Virus record (IMG/VR): IMGVR_UViG_3300009537_000047 | Location: 1 to 42,527 of that record | Source of the DNA: a virus | DNA: 42,527 nucleotides | Strand: one strand, 5' to 3' | Shown: positions 11,434 through 19,500 of the stretch, piece after piece | How positions within the stretch are numbered: position 1 is the first letter of the stretch | Layout of the letters: every line of letters begins with the position of its first letter | Notes under the pieces: generated by a model | What the model was told of the DNA's origin: nothing | Database searches by the model: none | The model's input: only the letters and a program-made list of their open reading frames with translations | Program-made: the position numbers and the translations under genes

Positions 11434-12623
11434 TTGAACTGACCCCCTTGCAGCAGCAAGGAATCGACTTCATCAACGACGACCCCTCCCCAATCAAGCG
11501 TATTGCTGGGGTGGCGGGGAGCGGAAAGACGTTCGTCCTTGCGCAGGTGGCGACGGAGGAGAACGATATTGTCACCACTCCGACGAACAAGGCGGCGCAG
11601 GTGCTGCGGGATCGCGGCATCGCTGCCAGGACGGTGTACTCCTTCATGTACGAGACACGTGTGGGTGTGGAGCGAGACAAGGATGGCAAACCGATCGAGG
11701 ATGCGTTCGGACGGCGGAAGGAGAAACTCGAGTTCAAGCATCGGCTCGACTTCGAGGACACCGATCCGGAGGACTACGCCGACATTCGCCTCTTCATCGA
11801 CGAGAGTTCGATGGTAGGTGGGAAGCTGTTCGCTGATGTGAAACGCTTCGTGAACGAGTGTGGTACTCATGTAGTGATGTTTGGAGACCCCTTTCAACTC
11901 CCTCCAGTCAAGGACGAGGATGTGTTTAAGGCGGCTGCTCCCAACGTATTCTTCGATGAGGTACATCGCACCGCCGCTGACAACCCCGTGCTCGCGTTCG
12001 CGTCACATATCCGCACTCACTCTAACATCTACGGATGGGAGGGGTTGCGTAATGAATCTCCATTTCCCATCGTACGTAAGACAGCCGCCAACGCAGGGAG
12101 CCTCATCTTCCGTCCGGAGACGCAAGTGGTTTGCTGGAAGAACGTCACGCGTAGGAGGATTAATGAGGGGTTTCGTAAGATGCTGGGACGAGAGGGACTC
12201 TATCCCGTCGAAGGAGATAAGATCATCTTCACCTCACGAGATCGCAAGGGTAAAGTGTTTAACGGGCTGTTTGCGGTGGTGGAGGGTGTGGACGTCGGCC
12301 CAACGGAACTGCGTCTCGATGTAGAGACGGAGAATGGAGTTCGCGTTAGCAACATCGAGGTTTCCAAGCACCCCTTCCTCGACTATACGGACTGGGGGCC
12401 AACGAAGCGTAGGGCGGAGGCGGGGATGTTCAAGTCCCACCAGACCACCTGTGACTTCGCCTACGCTATTACAGCCCATAAGTCACAGGGGAGTGAGTGG
12501 CCTGATGTCACAGTCATCGATGAGATCTCACACATCTCTGCGATAGGCCTCGATGAGCGGCGTCGATGGGTCTACACCGCGATCACCCGGACGCGAGAGA
12601 ACCTTTCAATTGTAAGAGGGTAG
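11430..12623 (+). CDS. Superfamily 1B DNA helicase, Dda/RecD-like (397 aa)
   Basis: Starts LTPLQQQGIDFI (Q-motif like), then Walker A GVAGSGKT (27-34), motif Ia TTPTNKAAQ, Walker B LFIDESSM (about 126-133), motif III FGDPFQLPPV, motif IV with the DEVHR segment, motif V AYAITAHKSQGSEW and motif VI VYTAITRTRENL. All helicase motifs are intact. Dda-type 5'-3' helicases help phage origin opening and fork movement. It lies between the methyltransferase (4-base overlap) and the polymerase (4-base gap), in a replication cluster. Confidence 0.92.
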   Translation: MIELTPLQQQGIDFINDDPSPIKRIAGVAGSGKTFVLAQVATEENDIVTTPTNKAAQVLRDRGIAARTVYSFMYETRVGVERDKDGKPIEDAFGRRKEKLEFKHRLDFEDTDPEDYADIRLFIDESSMVGGKLFADVKRFVNECGTHVVMFGDPFQLPPVKDEDVFKAAAPNVFFDEVHRTAADNPVLAFASHIRTHSNIYGWEGLRNESPFPIVRKTAANAGSLIFRPETQVVCWKNVTRRRINEGFRKMLGREGLYPVEGDKIIFTSRDRKGKVFNGLFAVVEGVDVGPTELRLDVETENGVRVSNIEVSKHPFLDYTDWGPTKRRAEAGMFKSHQTTCDFAYAITAHKSQGSEWPDVTVIDEISHISAIGLDERRRWVYTAITRTRENLSIVRG

Positions 12624-12627
12624 AACA

Positions 12628-15054
12628 ATGCCAGCCCTTGACAATCTCCTCGGCCTTACGACCGAGGTCCCCCTCGGCGCTGCCCTTGGCCCTCAGCCCG
12701 CCCGCGTCCTCATCGTGGGCGAGGCGTGGGGGCAGAACGAGGAACGCGAGGGGAAGCCGTTTGTTGGCGCCTCTGGGCAGGAACTCACAAACATGCTCCA
12801 TGAGGCGAACATCCTCCGCTCCGACTGCCGCATAACCAACGTGGTTAATGCGCGACCGGAGCGTAACGATATCGAAAACTGGTTCCACTCATCTAAAACA
12901 AAGGCGAAGGCGGCGGGGGAGGACACGCCTCTCTTTAGGCGCTACCCCCACGCTATCGTTCGCCGTGGCATCGAGGCCCTCAAACATGAGATCGAAACAA
13001 CCCACCCTTCCCTCATTATCGCATTTGGCAACACTGCTCTTTGGGCCCTCACAGGAGAGGTCGGAATCACCAAGTGGCGAGGGTCGTACCTCCACGCAAC
13101 AGGTCCGGTCGACGCTCCCTCCGTCCCAGTCCTCCCCACCTACCACCCCGCCGCCGTCCTTCGTCAGTGGTCTTGGCGATACATCGCAGTCCACGATATC
13201 AGATACGCCGCGAGTATCCTCGGTGGGACGGTGGTTGTACCTGAGTGGGACTTCACCTTATCCCCGAGCTTCTCAACCGCCACCCTATATCTCAACAACG
13301 TTTTGCGCAGCCTGGAAAAAGGCCCAACGCGAGTGGCTGCAGACGTGGAGACCCGGCGGGGGCAGATTTCGTGTATTGGCCTTGGGCTGTCTGACCGACG
13401 GGCAATCTGTATCCCATTTCATTCAAATAAAACCACCGATGGAAACTACTGGACTAACCCCGCACACGAAACTGCCCTCGTCCTACAGCTTAGAAGAATT
13501 CTAACCCACTCCAGCGCTGAGGTGATTTTCCAAAACGGCCTCTACGACATTCAGTACATCCTCGACAATTGGAAGTTCCTCCCCCACATCACCCATGATA
13601 CGATGGTGCTCCAGCACGCTTGTTGGCCGGGGTTGCCAAAGGGACTTGATTTCCTTGCATCGATGTACTGCTCGTATCGTCGGTACTGGAAAGATGATGG
13701 CAAGGAGTGGAGTGACAAGTATGAGAGCGAGGAGGATAATTGGCGATACAACTGTCTTGATTGTGTGCGGACATGGGAGATCGTTGACCCCCTTCTCTCC
13801 ACGCTGAAGTACCTCAACGTTGAGCACGTCTACGCGCAGCTTTGCTCTGAGTTCGAACCTGTCCTCTTCATGATGATTAATGGCGTGAGTATTGATGCTG
13901 CGCGCCGAGGGCAGATGACCCTTGACCTGATAGAGATGAACAATGTTCTACAATCTTGGTTTGACACCGCTGTTGAATCTGGTTTCAACCCGCGCTCAGC
14001 TCACCCCAACGGAGACATGCAACGACTCTTCTACCATGAACTCCGCATTAAACCAGTCACTCACCGCAAGACAGGCCGCGCAACACTTGCCAAGGGAGCT
14101 CTCGACACAGTCCTCGATCGCCAACCCCTTTTACATCCCCTCATCCTGCGAATTAAGGCATATCGCACAGCAGGGACATTCAAGGCAAACTTCATCGACG
14201 CCCCCCTCGATCCAGATGGGCGAATTCGCTGCTCATATAACCCCTGCGGAACAGAGACAGATCGATTCTCTAGCAGCGCAAACGCGTTTGGACGAGGGAC
14301 GAATCTCGAAAACATCCCCCGCCCACCAGAAACCGGCGAACGCGCACCGACACCGATCGTCACGCTGCCAAACGTTCGTAGTATTTTCATTCCTGACCCT
14401 GGTTATATCATTGCTGATTTTGATCTCGACCGCGCAGACGCACACATTGTCGCGTGGGAATCTGGCGATGAGTCCCTCAAGCGCATGTTCTTGGCAGGAG
14501 TGGATATCCACGAGGAGAACGCTAAGGTTATCGGGACAGGCCGTCAACTCGCTAAGTCATTCGTGCATGGAACTAACTACGGCGGTGGGGAGAAAACCGT
14601 AGCGGGGCACTGTGGTATCTCCGTCGCCCAAGCGCGCAACGGTCAACGTCTCTGGTTCAACGCGCACCCGCGTATTAAGGAGTGGCACGAGCGCGTCGAA
14701 CGCCAACTCATGCAGAACCGTACAATCACAACTGTGTTTGGGAGAAAGCGTATGTATTTTGATCGCATCAGTGCGGAAATTCGCAACCAAGCCCTCGCGT
14801 ATATAGGACAATCCCCTGTCGCGTGGGTAATCAATCGGGGCCTCCGCCGCGTGTACGATGAGCTCCCTTGGTGCCAACTCCTCCTCCAAAACCACGACTC
14901 CATTGTGGTTCAGTTCCCCAACGATAACGTAGCAGAACGCATCAACGACATTACCCAACGCCTCCGCGTCTCTATCCCTTACCCCGACCCCCTCATCATC
15001 CCGGTTGGTTGTAAGTACTCTACGCGGAGTTGGGGGGAGTTACGTCCCGCGTAA
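12628..15054 (+). CDS. Family A DNA polymerase with N-terminal uracil-DNA-glycosylase-like domain (808 aa)
   Basis: Three modules are visible. Residues 24-200 resemble a family 4/5 uracil-DNA glycosylase: VLIVGEAWGQNEEREGKPFVGASG, TNVVNARPERND, and YHPAAVLRQ. Residues about 230-390 are a 3'-5' exonuclease: DVE, NGLYD, and YNCLDC. Residues about 420-808 are a Pol I-type polymerase. Motif A is DLDRADAH with catalytic D599. Motif B is R639-x3-K643-x3-H647-G..Y651, so histidine sits where E. coli Pol I has F762. Motif C is H756-D757-S758. There is no 5' nuclease domain. The first residues carry LDNLLGL, shared with small early proteins. UDG-polymerase fusions are known in some phages. Confidence 0.9.
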   Translation: MPALDNLLGLTTEVPLGAALGPQPARVLIVGEAWGQNEEREGKPFVGASGQELTNMLHEANILRSDCRITNVVNARPERNDIENWFHSSKTKAKAAGEDTPLFRRYPHAIVRRGIEALKHEIETTHPSLIIAFGNTALWALTGEVGITKWRGSYLHATGPVDAPSVPVLPTYHPAAVLRQWSWRYIAVHDIRYAASILGGTVVVPEWDFTLSPSFSTATLYLNNVLRSLEKGPTRVAADVETRRGQISCIGLGLSDRRAICIPFHSNKTTDGNYWTNPAHETALVLQLRRILTHSSAEVIFQNGLYDIQYILDNWKFLPHITHDTMVLQHACWPGLPKGLDFLASMYCSYRRYWKDDGKEWSDKYESEEDNWRYNCLDCVRTWEIVDPLLSTLKYLNVEHVYAQLCSEFEPVLFMMINGVSIDAARRGQMTLDLIEMNNVLQSWFDTAVESGFNPRSAHPNGDMQRLFYHELRIKPVTHRKTGRATLAKGALDTVLDRQPLLHPLILRIKAYRTAGTFKANFIDAPLDPDGRIRCSYNPCGTETDRFSSSANAFGRGTNLENIPRPPETGERAPTPIVTLPNVRSIFIPDPGYIIADFDLDRADAHIVAWESGDESLKRMFLAGVDIHEENAKVIGTGRQLAKSFVHGTNYGGGEKTVAGHCGISVAQARNGQRLWFNAHPRIKEWHERVERQLMQNRTITTVFGRKRMYFDRISAEIRNQALAYIGQSPVAWVINRGLRRVYDELPWCQLLLQNHDSIVVQFPNDNVAERINDITQRLRVSIPYPDPLIIPVGCKYSTRSWGELRPA

Positions 15055-15078
15055 ATACACAATCCGTTGATAACCGGG

Positions 15079-15088
15079 ATTACACATT
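15079..15088 (+). promoter_or_regulatory. ATTACACATT intergenic motif before the DUF3987-like gene
   Basis: This 10-mer abuts the GTG start at 15089. It also occurs at 664-673, at 28510-28519, and as its reverse complement at 80-89; all four are in intergenic DNA. By chance a given 10-mer is expected about 0.08 times in a genome of this size on both strands. Confidence 0.4.
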
Positions 15089-16303
15089 GTGAAACGATTC
15101 TTCTCGAATTGGGTAGAAGCATACGCCCAGTACACAGCGAGTCTTGAAGCCCCAGAACTCTTCCATAAATGGACAGCGATATCGGTGCTGGGGGGCGCGC
15201 TCGGACGAAAGACGTGGTTTGAACAGCATTACTACCGCTGGTCTCCAAACTTCTACATTATTATGGTGGCACAACCAGCCATCTGCAACAAGTCCACCAC
15301 AGCGCGCGTCGGGCACAACCTTCTCCGACAGGTTGGTACTGCGCGCTATGGCCCTAACTCCCTCACATGGCAGGCGTTGATCTCGTGGCTCTCGACCAAT
15401 GTGGAAGAGGTTCAACTCCCTGATGGCACGTTCCTCGGTATGACGCAGATGAACATCGTGGCGTCGGAGCTGGGCTCCCTCGTCAACCCAAGCGATTACG
15501 AAATGATCGATGTCTTAACGGACCTGTGGGATGGAGATCACACTGTTTGGGAGAAGATGACAAAGACATCAGGGCAAGAGACCGTCCCAAACCCCTGGAT
15601 TAACATCATTGCTGGAACGACACCAGGGTGGTTATCGGGGCGCATCCCCAGACACATGATTGATGGAGGATTGTTCTCTCGCATAATCTTCGTCTACGCT
15701 GACAAGAAGCGCTCTCGCGTAGCGTATCAGGATATGGGAGAACGGTCAGAGGAAGCGATTGAGTTTGAACGGAAACTCGTACATGACTTGGAGCAAATCA
15801 GCCTATTACGGGGAATGTATCAACTCTCTAGTCGCGCCTATGACTACGGGGTGAAGTGGTACAACGAGCATCAAGATCGCGTCGAGGCGAGAGACCCCCT
15901 ATATCAAGCGCTCGGGACGTATGTTAGCCGAAAGCAAACCCACCTCCATAAGATTGCGATGGCGCTGGCTGCGGCAAAACGAGACACGCTCGTGTTGGAG
16001 GAGAGTGATCTCAAGGAAGCGAACGACTTGTTGCTCCTCGCCGAGCAAGACATGTTCCGGGTCTATATGTTGGCGTCAGAAGACCCAATCATCGCCGCGG
16101 CTAACTTGTTAATGGAGACCCTCATCCCATACAAGCGCCTCCCACAGGACACTCTCTTCCGCTTGGTCTTCTCTCGCATGACATTCGAGACATACAAGAA
16201 AGCCCTCGTAGATATTACGATGGCACGACGAGCGAAGATAGTACAAGAGGGTAACGCCATGTACGTTGTAGCGGAAGAGGAGAGACTCCCCCATGCCATG
16301 TAG
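15089..16303 (+). CDS. DUF3987-like replication protein with degenerate P-loop (404 aa, GTG start)
   Basis: The GTG at 15089 is the most 5' usable start. The protein opens FFSNWVEAYAQYTASLEAPELFHKW and continues ISVLGGALGRKTWF and a strand PNFYIIMV, exactly the lead-in to the ATPase of DUF3987/primase-helicase-type phage proteins. The expected GxxxxGKS is replaced by QPAICNKST (residues about 62-70), with lysine and serine kept but both glycines lost. Later segments, MTQMNIVASELGSL, DLWDGDHTVWEKMTKTSG and INIIAGTTPGWL, also match that family. A C-terminal domain (about 300-404) is helical. Likely a replicative helicase or loader. It follows the polymerase by 34 bases. Confidence 0.75.
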   Translation: MKRFFSNWVEAYAQYTASLEAPELFHKWTAISVLGGALGRKTWFEQHYYRWSPNFYIIMVAQPAICNKSTTARVGHNLLRQVGTARYGPNSLTWQALISWLSTNVEEVQLPDGTFLGMTQMNIVASELGSLVNPSDYEMIDVLTDLWDGDHTVWEKMTKTSGQETVPNPWINIIAGTTPGWLSGRIPRHMIDGGLFSRIIFVYADKKRSRVAYQDMGERSEEAIEFERKLVHDLEQISLLRGMYQLSSRAYDYGVKWYNEHQDRVEARDPLYQALGTYVSRKQTHLHKIAMALAAAKRDTLVLEESDLKEANDLLLLAEQDMFRVYMLASEDPIIAAANLLMETLIPYKRLPQDTLFRLVFSRMTFETYKKALVDITMARRAKIVQEGNAMYVVAEEERLPHAM

Positions 16304-16517
16304 CATCCTTCGTATGCTCGCGGTGAGCTACTGCTGCGAGTGGCGCTTCGTCACAGAGAACTTTTGGGGGGAAGCTGGAGCCTCTCTCGCAAAGCAGTAC
16401 GGAATATCAACCTCCACTGTGTACCGCTACAAGCAGCTTGCGCGGAACGACCGTCTCACTCGTTGTGCGGAATGCCGTAAAGTGGCTTTTTGTCCTCAAG
16501 AAGGACTGACTCCCTGA
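16293..16517 (+). CDS. Small helix-turn-helix protein with C-terminal zinc knuckle (74 aa)
   Basis: The ATG at 16293 overlaps the preceding gene by 11 bases and follows GAGGAG. The segment EAGASLAKQYGISTSTVYRYKQLA is a good helix-turn-helix of the kind used in small transcription or terminase-type proteins. CAECRKVAFC gives a compact cysteine cluster. It is the last plus-strand gene and its 3' end overlaps the end of the convergent 1,956-codon gene by 62 bases. It could regulate the late arm; that is inference. Confidence 0.7.
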   Translation: MPCSILRMLAVSYCCEWRFVTENFWGEAGASLAKQYGISTSTVYRYKQLARNDRLTRCAECRKVAFCPQEGLTP

Positions 16518-19500
16518 AGGTTCGACCCGCACGAGCAGCTTTAAGCGCGTTGGAGCGGAGGTGATTCTCCAAACTGGATACGATGGTTCTCATATCTCGT
16601 ATTGCCATCCCTGGCGGTGCCTCTTTATTGAACGCCTGAATCGCAAGCATAGCCTCATTGATGAGCACTCGGTCATTCCGTCGAACCCCAAGGGCGAGTT
16701 CTCGTAAGAGCTGCTGCTGCCTCCCGGCGTAGTACATGTCGGTCAGATGCACCGCGCGCCGGAAGTCCCGCTCCTCTCGCTCATCCGCAAAGGTGAGCCC
16801 AAGCGCCTTCGCCGCAACGCGCCATGGGAGTTGGTTCTCGTCGTAGCTGAAAATGAGCGCGTCGTAGGGGTCGGTGTATCCTCCATCCACCGCTGCGCGT
16901 CGGGCTTGTGACAGATACCGCATGAATGGGGGGTAGATCATCTCCAACCGTCGCATGTAGTCAGCACTTGGATTCGACGCTGCATCGGCCGCTGCCCAGA
17001 GAAGGGAGAACGCTGCGCCGGTTGCATCACGACCTGACTCCTTGAGCCCTTCTGCAATCCCCTTCGGTGACATGTCTCGAACGGCGTGGAGGAGACCCTC
17101 AGGGAACACTGGAATATTGCCCATCGAAACGCGAGAGCCAAACCCCGGTATCCCGAGTATCCCGTGCATCCAGAGATGCGGGTCGGCGTCGATGGCAACC
17201 AGCCACCGTCGGAATTCCTCTCGAGAGTTAAACCGCACGTTTGGATTACTCCTCGTCATAATCATGTCGATCACGTCGAAGATCTCTTCCGCACCGGGCA
17301 AACCGCTCACCCCCGCAGACGCAAAGAGCACCGCGAGCGCTCTCATGTTCCCCGTATCCTTTCCGAGAAAGTACATCATTTGCTGGAAATACGACACGAA
17401 GAGAAAGATGGGGCTTGCTGGTCCTCGCATGAATGCAGGGCGGTTGAAGCGTGCGTACTCAAACTGCGTCCGCCTCACCATGTCCCGCGCGAACTCGAGT
17501 GCATCCTTGTAGTTATCCCCCCGCTTCCGCGCAAGGTTGAACGCCGCAAGCCCGGTGACGTGGCGATTGAATATCTCTGCTTGTGTAAACGCCCACGGAG
17601 CAATCACCCCCGCCTGATGCATCGCCTTGCCGAGTTTGTTTCCCGGCGACAACCGCTGGATGAAGTTCCCCCGAGCGAACCCACTTATCTCCGTAACGAT
17701 TGACTCGTTGAGCCACAGGCCATCCTGCCCCGCTCGGATGAACTTTCGTTGCTCCCGCGAGAGATGTGCGTTGTCATCCTTCATTCCACCGCGAAGCTGA
17801 GCTGCCGCCCTCGTGATCTCTTTGAGCGCCGCCGTGTCGCCAAAACGAGCTGCGAGGGCGGGGTACGTCGCAAGGGGTATTTGGGACAGATTCATCGCCC
17901 CTGCAACAGGCACGAGTGCAAAGTAGTAATGGAACATCCCACTCTTGAGAGCATCCATTTCATACGGCTTACTGAACACGTACTTGTAGTGTCGTTTCAT
18001 GTACGTCTCGAGCCTGTCGTAATGCTTCGTCTTGTCGAGCCCCTCTTCATACACCAACTTGTTCTTTTGCTTCGCGACATCAGCGATCGCGTCGTTCAGC
18101 CTTCCACTGTACTTCGCTGCTGCGAGGTGATTCGCAGCGTAGTACGCATACTCAGAGAACGCCCGCACAACGTCCTCAGAATACCCCGGTATATGCTTCC
18201 TCTTGAGCATGTGGCCAGCGAATTTAGTCCCTGCGGTATGGTTCACGATGAACTTGTCGAGGGCGTCTGCGCGCTCTGTTTGATCAGCCACCCGCATGAT
18301 GTCACGGAGTGCCTCCAGCATCGGCCGTGGCATACCTATGTAAGCACGATCATCACGGAGAACCTCCTTCACTCGAATAACATAGTCCTTGTCGTCGAGG
18401 AACTCCAACTTTGCCGCCGCCATAGCTTTATTCGCCTGGAACTCAAACGCGTAGTTGAAACTCCCAAGTATCTCGTTTGACCTCTTATCGTGGATGATCA
18501 GGTTCCACTTCCCAAACCGAGTCTCAGGGAAGAAGTGAACACTCGCCATCTTGTTGAACTTCTCGTGTATCTCCGCGCGACGTTGGCGTAGTAGCTCTGG
18601 GTCTTTCTCCGTCCGGGCCAGGTTGTCATGGGCGATTTGCCGCAGATTATTCAACACATGTAAGTGGTATAGGTCCATACTCTTCCGCACAGCTTCTCCG
18701 CGCACGGAAAGTTTGAACTTGCTGAAATCCGGCGCGCCGGGGCCGCTGCGTGGGAGCCCATTCGCTTCAAATATCGCGCGAGTGAGGTTGCTGAACTCCT
18801 CTTTGCTGAGAAGCTGTGCGTCCCGTGCGATCTTGTCCGCCGAGAGGTGGAGCTTCACACGGAACTGCGTATACTCGTTCGCCGTCACATCGACGTAGGT
18901 TTTGAACGCCGGCACCATGTCTGCGACGTGATCCGCGTTCTGCATCAACGTGTTGAACCACATGTGCGAGCGCCGGAAGCGGAGGTTCGCCGCTCGGATG
19001 TCCTTTGGATCGAACGCGTCTTTGCCGGTTGCTTTCCCCCCCTCTCCATGGTTCCACCCGCCCCCGCTCCCTACACCAGGTGCCCCTTTGCGCACCTTGT
19101 TGAGCATGTCCATCCGCCGGAGAATATCATCCGTTGGCTTCGTCGTGGTGAACTGCTGCCGCATACGAGCAGGCATTACGTCTGGTGACACCCCACCGAG
19201 TTCATACTGCGCGTCAACGTCACGCTCGAACACAGGAATCTTGAGCCACTGGTTCACAGTCCCATCACGATTCGTAATGTCAACCTCTTCAACCTTCCTC
19301 CCACGGAAGAACTCTCGTGCGAATGCTCCAGCTTTGTCCATCTGTTGCTCTTGCCCAAGCCCCTTCACACGGTCGAAAAGCTCGCCCGTGTCAGCGTTGC
19401 GAGGGAAGTACGCCCAACCGATGAGGGCGTTCGGTCCTTCCCCCGCTATGGACGGCGCCCCTGAGACCTTGATACGCTCTGCCGCCAGCTTCACGGTCTC

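Noticed and set aside
16489-16510. Possible bidirectional terminator between the convergent arms (GTCCT-CAAGA-AGGAC)
   Set aside because: The T-run precedes the stem on the plus strand, and the minus-strand stem is followed by A residues. Neither direction has the stem-then-T order, and the stem is only five pairs.
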